DNA of 64,000 nucleotides from Salticus scenicus (lineage: Eukaryota; Arthropoda; Arachnida; Araneae; Salticidae), in NCBI GenBank assembly GCA_963930645.1, contig OZ005656.1, positions 269,432,993-269,496,992 of the forward strand. Reading direction: 5' to 3'. Positions 54,401 to 62,822 of the stretch are shown one piece after another. Within the stretch, counting starts at the first letter, position 1, and each line of letters opens with the position of its first letter. The position numbers were made by a program, and so were the translations under genes. Below the pieces are notes generated by a model, which saw only the letters and a program-made list of their open reading frames with translations, was not told where the DNA came from and ran no database searches.

Positions 54401-57400
54401 TCGGGAGAGAAAACTCTCTGGAAAACGAATCTGTCGGGAAAGTGAGCTGCCGTGAATGTGAGTTGTCGGGAGAGTGAGTTGTCGGGAAAGTGAGGTGTCG
54501 GGAAAGTGAGTTGTCGGGAAACCGTACCTGTTGGGAAAGTGAGTTGTCGGGAAACCGTACCTGTTGGGAAAGTGAGCTGTCGGGAAAGTGAGTTGTCGGG
54601 AAACTGTACCTGTCGGGAAAGTGAGTTGTCGGGAAACCGTACCTATCGGGAATGTGAGCTGTCGGAAAAACGTACCTGTCGGGAAAGTGAGTTGTCGGGA
54701 AACTGTACCTGTCGGGAAAGTGAGTTGTCGGGAAACTGTACCTGTCGGGAAAGTGGCGTCGGGAAATCGACCTGATACCATTATTTTTACATAAGTTTGA
54801 ATTATATATACAGAAAAATATAAGGAGTGTAGTAGTTGAAAATGATATGGTCTTTACAAAACTAAATTACTGAGAGAGAAACTGTGGCCAGATCGAATAA
54901 AAACTTTTAGAAATATTAGTTAGATTCTGTCTGCATGCATCTACATATAAAGACCATTGAAATAAAGTTTAAGTTGATTTAGTTTCTGGACTATTTACAT
55001 ATTTTTTTTCTCTTTCAAGTTAAGAGAAATGTTTTATAGATGATTCTATGTTTGAAATGCTAATTTAATTATGTGTTGAGTTTTGGTGGGCTTGGGATAG
55101 GATGTGAGCTGCTGTGAGAATTTTTGATATCAAAACTGTGTTTATTAGAAATTTTGATTTGATAAAATAATAAGTCAAGTGGAGGGAATTTAAAGTACCC
55201 CTTTATGTAGAAAAGTTTTGTTTAAATTAACAGACAGCATCTCACAGCATGTATTGTTTTAATTTACTTTAAAAAAAAAAAAAAAAAAAAAGAGAACATT
55301 TACATGTTTTGATTTTTCTGTGGGCAATTTAGTAGTCTTTGGTGAAGAGGCGAGGAAGTCTAAATGAAGTTTAATTGATAAAGAAAAAGGAATTATTATG
55401 ATTAAACTCACTTTAAAATTTTTAATGTTTGTGAAAATTAATACTGAAAGGTTTGACTTCTCATTACTCACCACAGGCTACATTTTTTTTTTTTTTTTTT
55501 TTTTTTGGGGGGGGGGGGGGGGGGAGAATTGCTTTTATTTATTTATTTTTTATTTATTATGTTTGTTTATTTTCTTATGAGTGTCTATCCAAGAATAGAA
55601 TGAAGTAATAAAAGTTTAAAATGAGTAAATAGTAGATAGAGACTGCCATAGACCATAATGTTTGCAAATGTATTTGCATAGCATTTGAGATAATTTTAAA
55701 ATGGAACAGCTGCACAGAGCTTCAGTGCGCTGTATAGCACAAAAATTTTAATTTGGAATCTGGGTATTGCAGGGTAACACAACGTGATTTGTAGGAAAAT
55801 TATGGGTATAGAAAATTTTAATTAAATAAAATGGTGAGATAACATCAAAATCCCATCATTACATCAGGATTGAAAGAAATTTAATAAAATTAAACATAAT
55901 TTATATGTCTCAATATATTAAAACCCGTATTTTTCTAGAGGGCGCTTTTACTAAAATGCAACATTCTGCCTTGAACGAGGCTAAAGCTATTCCTCCTGAA
56001 CATATAATCTTGTTATGATGTATTATGAATTTTTGTAAATGTTGTGCTTGTATGTTTAACATTGAGGAGGGCTAGTGTTCTAGCCGAAACGTCTGTCGTG
56101 TATTTTAATGTTTTTAATTAAAATGTATTTTTTAAGTTTTAAAATTTTTGTATTCATTAACTCATTTTAAATGTTATATTGGTATCAAAAGAAATGTTAA
56201 AAATTTTAATCGCAAAAGAATTGTTTTAATTAAGTAATGATTTCACGCTTTAATATGATAAATATTCTGACCACTTAAAAAAAAAAAAAAAAAAAACTAA
56301 TATTTTTAATTTTAGGTGAACTCGAATAATCATGGAAAGGAAAAAAAAAAAGTATATTTACCTTACTGAGCCACCAGAACCGCCACCCTAAAAGAAAATA
56401 AATAATGAAGCTCAAATTATACTTAGAAAGAATGCAAATACCATTTAAATAATACAAATGCATTAAAGTGTAATTCACTTGAATAATTAAAAGTATATAA
56501 AATATGTATAACAGTGGTCATTATTCAACTTAATCAACAAAATGATGCCTCAAGACCACATACATTTCTTATTCGTAATAAGGACCAAAATTCATAAACT
56601 AGAAACTGCAGAAATTTATAAAATTGATTTTCAAAAATATGGGAGGGGGGGGGGGGGGTTCTGGTTCTTACATAGGTATGACCAAATGCAAATTAAAAGA
56701 TAGAATTAAGGAACATTCCAGTGATATTAAATTTAATAAAAATATTACTGCACTTGTCAAGGTTCACCATAATGGAAATATTAATGTTGATTTCCATAAT
56801 GTTAAAAAACTCTCAAATTATAATAGCCATTACTATTCCATAAAAAGGGAAGCAGTGGAAATAATTAACTGTAAAAATGCCTGCAACACAGCCGAGGCAG
56901 AAAACGACAAAAGATGGCGCTGCATGCTGAAGCTCCCGAGCACATGAGAAATTCATGTCATTTCACCTATGATTAAAGCCATGAATGTTTGGCCGAAAGT
57001 TTCTTAGGAAATGTAAGTGGTCTTAGAGGTATCATTTTGTTGATTAAGTTTAATGAAAAGTATTTTTGATAAATACTAAGGATAAATAATGGGAAAAAAT
57101 ATTTCAATAAAAAAGCATTCAATATTTAATATAATATTAAGGATAAGTTGAGTTGGGGCTGGGCAGGTTGCACTAGAGCTATGCAGTGGGCAATCGATGA
57201 CAATTTGGAATTCACCTCTGAAGATTGCCTGGACTCTGGAGATATTCTACTATAATTTTGTCCCTTTGCAACTGGCTTCAGTAACTATGAGAGGTATTAA
57301 TTTTATGGAACACAGTGGATATTGCAACTATGATGGATTTTATGTACACCAACCACCATTAATGTACATGATGATCTTAGACTGGCTAAAGCACTGAACC

Positions 57401-59072
57401 CACAATCCTATTATTACGAGTTTGACACTCTGCCAACTGGGCTATCAAATATTAGAAAAAGCTATCTAATGTAAATCAACAGTTTATAATTCAATATTAT
57501 GCAACAAAGAATTTTTTCCCTCTACTTAAAAATCCTTTTGAAAAAGGGACGATTTTTCATGCAATAATTTTCACTTCTACATAAATAAATTTTCAGATAT
57601 CATTTTTCCAATCCAAAAATTGAACTATTTCAAATATAGACTAAATGAAAATGATATATAGTTTTGATGAGATACAGGTGTCTGGAGGGAGTTTGTATAA
57701 GTAAAAGATTCATTCATAAAAATAAAAAAAAGATCCCTCCCCCCAGGGACTGACTTACAGAAGTGGGGGCTCAGGTCAAAATCATCAGTTGGGACCCCCA
57801 CCCCCTCCTATAATAAAGTGCTGAAAGGGAAATTTGTAAAAATGCAAAATGTTTAAATTTCAAAAATAACCTGATTTGGGGACCCTCTTATAAATGGGGA
57901 TCTGGGCACTTGCCCCATCTGCCCCTTGGAAATCAGGTCTTGCTCCCCCCCCCCCCTCAAAACTATTCTAATTGGCTATACTGTTTAAAGGAATTAAGAC
58001 TTCATTTATCACCATTTGTAGTCAAAGCTTATGTTATTCTATAGAGAAATGTTTTTATAAAAGTATTATCAAATTGATAAATAACTGTCTTGGTATTTTA
58101 TTTAAGATAAATAAAATTATGCAGCTCATACGACTTGAGTCAGGATTTTTGAAATGCTTATAAATCATTTTTTTTTTTTTTTATCATAATGAATTTCTTT
58201 TAATAAATTGACTATTTATGTTGTTTAAAATGATTTAAATAAATAAGTTAATCACACAATTTTTGAAAATGTACGAATATTTTGCCCTTTTCAATGAAAA
58301 ACATGATGAATTCCCATAATAAATAAAAAGGAAATGGCATGAAAGTCTTAATTTTCTAATCCTTAGTACAGGGGTGTTTGCGTTCAGGATTTTTTATTTT
58401 ATTTGCCACCAGCAATTACGAATTGTATTTTTGGCTATATTTAATTGCTAAACATTGCTAGAAAACTGCTAATAATATTCCTATTAAAAAATCAGTGGTG
58501 GGAAATAAAATAAAAAATCTGGAATGCAAACACCCTTGTTAGCAGTAATATTTAATGTTTTAAAATCATTAACTGTCCTGGGTTTGAAACATTTAGGTTA
58601 GGGCAGATTTTGATTTCTATGTAGGGTTATTAAGTTTCCAAGAGATTCTTATACATTTCAAATTCATATGAATAGTTTGATTGAAAATGGTGATTTAAAA
58701 CATTAAATATTACTATTTTAAGTTTAAAACATTGATTAATTGTCTAAAAACTTTAATTTTTGATTTAAAATATTTATTGTTTGGTTAGAACTATATGCAT
58801 TTTATAAGTTTGATTAATGGGGTTTGCTTTGATGAGCAGCCAGTTATTCAGAATAGTCTTATCCCAACCATTCCGGATAACTGGTTGCCTACTGTACAAA
58901 CATCTAAATTAAAGCATCCTACTATGTAATAAAGAAAAACTTTTAATAAAATAAGTAAAGCATTAAATATGTACAACTTAAAGTATAGTATTAAAAGAAG
59001 AATGAAAAAATATTTACTTTTCCAGCTCCACTGCCCCATTCACCGGCTTGTCCTCCATTACACCTTCCAAAA
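36284..59072 (-). CDS. ATP5IF1: Mitochondrial F1-ATPase inhibitor IF1, four exons (first exon not found)
   Basis: IF1 binds the F1 head of mitochondrial ATP synthase when the matrix turns acid and stops ATP hydrolysis. Four - strand exons join in frame: 59072-59018, 56387-56362, 43387-43324 and 36433-36284, 97 residues plus stop. They encode a glycine-rich leader (EWGSGAGK, then GGGSGGSVR), the inhibitory helix RDAGGSFGKMEAAREEEYFR and a coiled coil with ISHHELEIKRLQDEIARHK. By bovine numbering Y33, F34, E26, E30, H48, H55 and H56 are kept, while position 49 is Leu. Human IF1 has 106 residues, so only the start codon and most of the targeting peptide are missing. They lie upstream of 59072, perhaps beyond the window. 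Introns are 6.9, 13.0 and 2.6 kb. No exon is long enough for ordinary ORF finding. Confidence 0.88.
37110..38130. repeat. Pogo/Tigger-like fragment
   Basis: ATCCAGAAAACCAATTATCCAG and CAATAATTGGTTCCCTACTGTA resemble degenerate pogo ends. A paralogous stretch lies at about 58200-58900 (shared CAGATTTTGATTT, TTAAGTTTCCAAGAGATT). Non-coding. Confidence 0.5.
38273..38831 (+). mobile_element. Non-autonomous DNA transposon, CAGGGTGGCGACA ends
   Basis: 559 bp with ends CAGGGTGGCGACA / TGTAGCCACCCTG. It is flanked by TGGAA on both sides (38268-38272 and 38832-38836), a 5-bp target duplication. Ends look like hAT; a truncated relative lies at 13455. Confidence 0.65.
39880..40075 (-). pseudogene. Mariner transposase C-terminal remnant
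   Basis: The - strand reads WQQVLKNFFK, stop, LDTVFHQDGIL, stop, LIYGRYDKYISVGGDYMEK, stop. RYDKYISVGGDYMEK matches the conserved C-terminal end of mariner transposases. Two in-frame stops and no catalytic domain. Confidence 0.7.
40445..40975. mobile_element. MITE with CAGGGATTAATCC ends, copy 1
   Basis: 531 bp, ends CAGGGATTAATCC / GGATTAACCTCTG, target duplication ATTTG on both sides (40440-40444 and 40976-40980). The interior holds five tandem units of about 37 bp (GAAGGTACCTCATTGCT). A second copy is at 43896-44316. Confidence 0.75.
41073..41203 (+). repeat. Tandem duplication, about 68 bp, two units
   Basis: TTATTTAAGAAACGTAATTTACAT through TATGTATAAACCAT is repeated at once with two or three changes. 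Confidence 0.8.
41718..41958 (-). mobile_element. tRNA-containing insertion between 60-bp direct repeats
   Basis: 41658-41717 and 41959-42018 are the same 60 bp with two differences. Between them, read on the - strand: about 130 bp of unique sequence, the tRNA-Thr-like unit, and an A-rich end. This looks like a retroposed unit with an unusually long target duplication. Confidence 0.6.
41763..41834 (-). tRNA. tRNA-Thr(UGU)-like gene
   Basis: The 72-nt cloverleaf is nearly complete: acceptor GCCTGGA/TCCAGGC 7/7, D arm GCTC/GAGT, anticodon arm TTGAC-CTTGTAA-GTCAA with anticodon TGT, T loop TTCGACT with one G-G mismatch in the T stem. TTTT lies six bases downstream. It sits inside a 241-bp segment flanked by 60-bp direct repeats, so it may be the head of a SINE and not a working tRNA gene. 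Confidence 0.6.
43324..43387 (-). CDS. ATP5IF1: ATP5IF1 exon, inhibitory helix
   Basis: The acceptor TTTCAG precedes 43387 and the donor GTAAGA follows 43324. The first G completes Arg; then DAGGSFGKMEAAREEEYFR, the most conserved part of IF1, which inserts at the F1 catalytic interface. Confidence 0.92.
43650..44640. repeat. Dispersed non-coding repeat interrupted by a MITE
   Basis: 43650-43895 and 44317-44640 match 52170-52440 (CAAACTTGTCAT, TTTTCTGTCAGTAATTGAG, TATCTCAAAAATGGCTCTAA). The copy at 52170 is uninterrupted. Confidence 0.65.
43896..44316. mobile_element. MITE with CAGGGTTTAATCC ends, copy 2
   Basis: 421 bp, a relative of 40445-40975 with about two internal 37-bp units in place of five. 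Flanks ATGCC / ATGTC look like a 5-bp duplication with one change. Confidence 0.7.
45932..46846. mobile_element. Non-autonomous hAT element, 915 bp
   Basis: Perfect 8-bp target duplication GCTGGAAC (45924-45931 and 46847-46854). Ends CAGTGTTTCCGCT and, inverted, CAGGGTTTCAGCT. The interior has no transposase; microsatellite-like (AAAT)n and poly-A. Length of the duplication and ends together place it in hAT. Confidence 0.8.
46855..47929. other. IF1 intron, no gene seen
   Basis: A short GC-richer patch at 46950-47060; the rest is AT-rich with homopolymers. Nothing recognised. Confidence 0.45.
47930..48652 (+). other. GC-richer unknown block ending in a poly-A run
   Basis: About 700 bp of complex, less AT-biased sequence stops at a run of A (48638-48652) followed by (AAT)n. 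No long frame and no recognised domain. It may be a retroposed transcript. Possible products in three frames are all short. Confidence 0.35.
48887..49185 (+). repeat. Minisatellite array, 16-17-bp units TTTCCCGACARSTCAC / TTTCCCGACAGGTACG
   Basis: About 18 units alternate between TTTCCCGACAACTCAC and TTTCCCGACAGGTACGT forms. The same units run in the opposite direction at 54356-54770. Confidence 0.9.
49309..49423. mobile_element. TTAA-flanked MITE, 115 bp
   Basis: Flanked by TTAA (49305-49308 and 49424-49427) with ends CACGTTAATCGCCA and TGGCGATTAACGTG. Same family as 33120-33516. A right-half copy follows at 49471-49546 after GCGTGTTAAAAAT repeats. Confidence 0.75.
50545..51765. mobile_element. 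Non-coding repeat with 5' hairpin, second copy
   Basis: Starts ACTTTCTCTTAC-CAATAA-GGTAGAGAAAGT, with GT/CT simple repeat about 110 bp inside and ATATCTCAAGAACTAATAG. Ends GGTAAGAGAAAGTC, then hairpin GTGTG-AGGGA-CACAC. Layout matches 22533-23830. Confidence 0.6.
54030..54245 (-). repeat. Fragment of the AACTCAAAAACGGTTGGACG repeat
   Basis: Reverse complement of the units at 63061-63430 (ACTCAAAAACGGTTGGACGTAG, ATTGGTATATAGGTTTGTTATA), ending in (CA)n. Confidence 0.7.
54356..54770 (-). repeat. Minisatellite array, inverse of 48887-49185
   Basis: About 25 units of GTGAGTTGTCGGGAAA and CGTACCTGTCGGGAAA on the + strand, the reverse complement of the left array. Outer flanks (GGTACGATTTCCCGAC left; CAGGTCGATTTCCCGAC on the - strand right) are also alike. 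Confidence 0.9.
56059..56096 (+). ncRNA. Hammerhead-like motif, Penelope family with ACGUC stem III
   Basis: Stem I ACA/TGT, TTGAGGA at 56062-56068 (C3 to U), stem II GGCTAG/CTAGCC with TGTT loop, GAA at 56086-56088, stem III ACGT, C at the cleavage position. A fragment with the same 3' half lies on the - strand at 44853-44875. Confidence 0.4.
56362..56387 (-). CDS. ATP5IF1: ATP5IF1 microexon, 26 nt
   Basis: The acceptor TTTTAG precedes 56387 and the donor AAG|GTAAAT follows 56362. It encodes GGGSGGSV plus two bases of an Arg codon. An alternative donor five bases earlier (TCA|GTAAGG) would break the frame with the next exon. Confidence 0.8.
56600..56947 (+). pseudogene. Penelope GIY-YIG endonuclease C-terminal remnant
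   Basis: Reads IHKLETAEIYKIDFQKY, then a run of glycines from a long G tract, then SYIGMTKCKLKDRIKEHSSD and YYSIKREAVEIINC, to a stop at 56945-56947. SYIGMTK..LKDRIKEH is the GIY-YIG core. The G tract at 56642-56659 replaces the usual residues before YIG. The segment 56948-57010 (GGCCGAAAGTTTC) is its decayed 3' end. Confidence 0.75.
57140..57450 (-). mobile_element. Decayed tRNA-derived SINE, same family as 17441-17828
   Basis: - strand head with A box TAGCCCAGTTGG and B box GTGGGTTCAGTGC, then body segments matching the first SINE (TGTACATTAATGGTGGTTGG, GTTCCATAAAA). Many substitutions. Confidence 0.65.
58369..58538. mobile_element. Palindromic hAT-like MITE, 170 bp, with empty site known
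   Basis: Ends CAGGGGTGTTTGC / GCAAACACCCTTG form about 45-bp inverted repeats. Flanks TTAGTA and TTAGCA. The paralogous repeat at about 37375 reads CTTAGTAAATA without the insert, so the target is TTAGTA, 6 bp. Confidence 0.8.
58539..58910. repeat. Pogo/Tigger-like fragment, right part
   Basis: Matches 37385-37670 and ends in CCGGATAACTGGTTGCCTACTGTA, a pogo-type end. Confidence 0.5.
59018..59072 (-). CDS. ATP5IF1: ATP5IF1 exon, glycine-rich leader
   Basis: On the - strand the acceptor TTTAG precedes 59072 and the donor GTAAAT follows 59018. After one base completing a codon it reads FGRCNGGQAGEWGSGAGK, phase 0 at the 3' end. SGAGK followed by GGG is typical of arthropod IF1. Confidence 0.8.
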
Positions 59073-59159
59073 CTAAATAAATAATAATATATGTGGGATA
59101 CAAATCTATATATCTTTAAAACATATATTATATACATATTTAAGATATTTATAACAAAT

Positions 59160-59325
59160 ACTAATAATTAAAGCTTAAGATGCCAAGTCTCTGGTATTTT
59201 CAGCTGCTGAATATAGATTTCCAGCTGTAAGGCAGCACCATCACCACCAGTGCCCAGTTCCAATTCACAATGCTTTTCAAAGATTGCGGATGCCTCAGCT
59301 CCAATATACAGTTCAACAAATTTTT
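59160..59325 (-). other. Unidentified open segment, about 53 codons
   Basis: The - strand is open between two stops and reads FVELYIGAEASAIFEKHC, ELELGTGGDGAALQLEIYI and QQLKIPETWHLKL. Composition is more protein-like than the surroundings. There is no Met start and no recognised family. It could be an exon or a fragment of a dead element. Confidence 0.3.
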
Positions 59326-59453
59326 AGTTCATTGAATTTCAGTATTGAGCAGAATGTTGACATATTTTGTAACTTGCACTATACTTGTAAGCTCTTTTTT
59401 AACTTAAAATAAATAAATAAATGCTGCCTGTTTTTTATATTTATTAAGAAATA

Positions 59454-59839
59454 AATTCTGTACTGATAAGTATAAAGGATTTAAGTCCAAAAATGTCGGT
59501 TTTGAGTTACGTACATTGTCAAACTCAGAAAAAAATTCTCTATCGATTGGTATACAGGCTTTAAGCCTATGTCATTTAGTCTCTCAGAAAATCCATTAGT
59601 AAAAAAAGGCTCAAGTAAGAAATTTAGCATTCATTTATGTATAAAATATTTAATTCAAATTTTCCCGTTACTGAATGTAGGTTGACAATCATTGAATGGT
59701 ATAAACGGTATAAGTCAACAAAATCCCTTTTTCCTAATCGATTCTTCTGATTAGATTTTAATTAGTATAATTTTATTTTTCGTCTCCTGAAAAATCAAGA
59801 ATATGGACTTAAGTCCTTCATACTTATCAGTACAGAATT
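59454..59839. mobile_element. MITE with about 35-bp inverted ends
   Basis: AATTCTGTACTGATAAGTAT... at the left is matched inverted by ...ATACTTATCAGTACAGAATT at the right, with GGATTTAAGTCC / GGACTTAAGTCC further in. 386 bp, non-coding. Target duplication not determined. Confidence 0.75.
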
Positions 59840-60599
59840 GTCATGCCAAAGAAAACTATTTTTTGATTTCATGAGACCAATTTGTGATTATCTTATAATA
59901 GAAATTGGTAAAATATAGTTTTTTGTAATGTTAAACTCAAACATGGAAGTTTTCCTTTTCCTTTTCAGGGAATGCAATACTCAGTGATATTGATCAACAG
60001 TAAAAAAAATTAATTGATATTTCTGAAAGATTTTTTTAAAATTTAATTTATTAAAAACTTCTTTTTTTACCCGAAAGCTGAAGCAAGAAAAATTGCACAC
60101 ATATTTCTTTCAAAATAGAGTACATAATTTAAAACAGAAAAATATCTTTAAACTAAAATATTACAATCAAATAATAAACACAACAAATGCCCCATTGCAG
60201 AAATAGCGCACTTTAAAATTTTTGTCGAAAATCACAAGTGAGAAATTGTTCAGGAATGCCATCTTTAGTGACATGTAATCTCTCTCAGGCCAGGATTTTT
60301 TTTTTTTTTTTTTTGAAAACAAAACAAAATATATACAAATCTTACGTTTTTCTACATTTTAACATATATTCAAAAACTTCTGAGACTATGAAAGTAACCC
60401 CCTGCCTTAATTGACATGGACTATACCATAAGAAGAAAGTATACTACAATTCGTAAAAATTCTAGATTTCTATGAATTTACACATTGAGATTTCCTGAAC
60501 AGACTTCTTAGAAATATTATTCGTCAATTCATCAACCATGAATATTCATTTAGAGAAATTGGAGTGTAAGAAGTAAGGTTGATCTTTTATACCAACTAT

Positions 60600-60674
60600 G
60601 TGAAAATCGCCACATCCAGAAATCAAACCCAGTCACTCTGCTTACCATGCAGATGCTCTACCCCCACTGAGCCA
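60600..60674 (-). repeat. Degenerate tRNA-like sequence
   Basis: D arm GCTC/GAGC and anticodon arm TCTGC-ATGGTAA-GCAGA are intact, but the acceptor ends do not pair and the T arm is weak. A tRNA pseudogene or SINE head. Confidence 0.45.
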
Positions 60675-60779
60675 CCATACTTATTGGATTTTGACTTAAA
60701 TTAGTAATGATTAATTTTTGGGATATATCACCCAACAGGTGGCACCTGCCATGTTAAGGGAAAACTATAGCTCTGCTTC

Positions 60780-61405
60780 TATACTTACCTATTTTCTATT
60801 AGAAGAAAAATGCATTCCTTGAAAAGTCTCGAATTTTGGCTTTTGATGATTTTATATTTTATGAGATGCCCTGAAAATGTCTATTTTTAGAAAATATATC
60901 CTATCTGTCTGTATTGATTATGATATCACAGTAAATTGTGTATCTCCAGAAGTAATGGATGGAATTTAAGGAAGCTTAGTGTTTGGTGATTTGACCTTGA
61001 CTTGAATTGGTGCTGATTACTTTTCGGGATATATCGCTCTAGACTGTAATTTCTTCCATTTAAAAGAAGGCTATATTTCAGCTTCTGTGGTGTATAAAAG
61101 AAACAAATTTGGCATATGAAATGAATATTATGTAAAACTACACTGATTCAATTTGGATACACAGAGGGCAATACTGTACTGCAATTCAATTCTGTTTATG
61201 GGAAAGCAAGATATCACAACTTCTATGATGTATAAATGCATCAAATTTTGCATATGAGATGAATAATATGTAAAAGTATGCTGATTCATATCAGGTGCAC
61301 ATTGCTCGAGAGGAACTGCTGTTATGCTGCTATTTAATTCCCTTAAGGAAAAGTTATAGTATCTCAGCTTCTATATAGTATAAATGTACATACTTGATAT
61401 GCGAG
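60780..61405. repeat. Decayed member of the 5'-hairpin repeat family
   Basis: Contains the family phrases TGAGATGCCCTGAAAATG, CTATCTGTCTGTAT and repeated AGCTTCTRTRRTRTATAAA units. The hairpin at the left is eroded. Confidence 0.45.
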
Positions 61406-61407
61406 AT

Positions 61408-61600
61408 ACAGTTGAACCTCGAAAATCCGGAAATCTCTTATACTCCGTTTCACCCTAAGTTGGCAGTAGAGAAAAAGCTACAGTGACCTAATCACACCTG
61501 TTGTCCTGGTAACAGGGTTACTATAAAGCAGGTGGGGTTGTTAGCCAACAATGTAAGCTTTAATTTTGGCGGAAAAAAAAAGAAAAATTGCTTAGTAATA
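61408..61600 (+). repeat. Pogo-like left end
   Basis: CAGTTGAACCTCGAAAATCCGG after TA is a textbook pogo/Tigger end. No right end is seen in the remaining window. Confidence 0.6.
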
Positions 61601-62820
61601 ATTATTTCATATTATGAGTTGTAGCGAAACCCAAAAAGGGAAAGAAATGTTGCAATAATTAATATTTTTAATGATTTAAAAAAAAAAAAAAAAAAAAAAA
61701 CCTTTTTTATATAAATTTATATATTAATTATTTTTAACTATGTAAAGTTACATGAAAAAAAGTACATATATAATTTTTTGTTTCATTCATGAATAAATAA
61801 AAAAACTAAGAAAATATTTAGATAAGAGTTTACCTAAAATTTCAAAATCCTGGAAGAGTCATTTCCTCTATCCTATTTCACATTTCCTGTTGGTGTTCAT
61901 GAGTACTTTTTATTTCATAATACTATACAATTATTTATTGAAAAAAGTGTTTTTCTTTCTCAGTTTAAATATTATTATTAATTAATTAATTTCATGTTTT
62001 ATTTGAAATACTATTTAATTTGGTTACAATGAGGATGCATAAAATGCAGCGGTCATTTTTTATTACAAAATTAAAATAAAAATCATAAATATTACACTTT
62101 ACATTTCATAAAAGTGTTTCAGATATAATAGTTTAAAGCATAAGATAATTTATCAAATTGCAGCTGAACTATTTAACCCTTTAATATCCGTTTTTTTTTT
62201 TTTTTTTTTTTTTTATGCAACATTTTTTTCTCCGTGTTTTAATGGATTTTTAAACTTTTGTACCTTTTCTGTTCTTTAGCTAACTGCATTATTCTGAAAT
62301 TTAAAGTCATTTTAAATTTCTTAATAGGCGTGAGTGTACCTTGCTGCTTTGAGAATGCACTCGTGCCTGCTGTTCACCTGGTGAGGAGCCGTACTGTTAT
62401 TTTGACCTGAAACAACTGCTGCGAGTTTTTGAAATTTATAGTGTTTATATACAAACTTATGTTTTTTAAATTTATTACTATTTGAATTTAACATATATAT
62501 GTTTCAAACCAAAAATTTCTCAAAAACTAAAATGTGCTATTTTTTTCTTTTTACATATTTATATTCAGCAATGTGTTTAACAGCTATTTTAATTTTTAGC
62601 CACTGAGCAGTTTTGTTGGTATGGTGCACAGACATTTTATATTTTATAGCACCAATATTTCACAATATTATCTTTTTTAACAATTTGCGACACTTAAATA
62701 ACCTAAATATTACTATATTCAGAAAAAAAAAAAAAAAAGATTTTTGGAAAATAAAAACATACGAAATAACAAAAAAATGCCCTGGAGGACTGGTATGAAA
62801 AAGTATTAAGTTATTATTTT
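61601..62820. other. No gene recognised upstream of ATP5IF1
   Basis: AT-rich with long A and T runs. A GC-richer patch at 62325-62425 has two plausible - strand donor sites but no ATG joined to an IF1 leader. Confidence 0.4.
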
Positions 62821-62822
62821 TA

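Larger units (their letters stand above)
48840..54790. mobile_element. Possible Foldback-like element bounded by inverted minisatellite arrays
   Basis: Long inverted termini made of short tandem repeats are the hallmark of Drosophila FB elements. Here the termini are about 300 and 415 bp and enclose 5.2 kb of other repeats. No protein gene and no target duplication were found, so the call is structural only. Confidence 0.45.

Noticed and set aside
48887..54770. CRISPR-like spacing of short repeats
   Set aside because: Units abut with no unique spacers, both arrays are minisatellites, and the sequence is eukaryotic.
60346..60365. Candidate first exon of ATP5IF1 (ATG, seven codons, donor GTAAGA)
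   Set aside because: The phase fits, but seven residues give no convincing targeting peptide and nothing else supports it.
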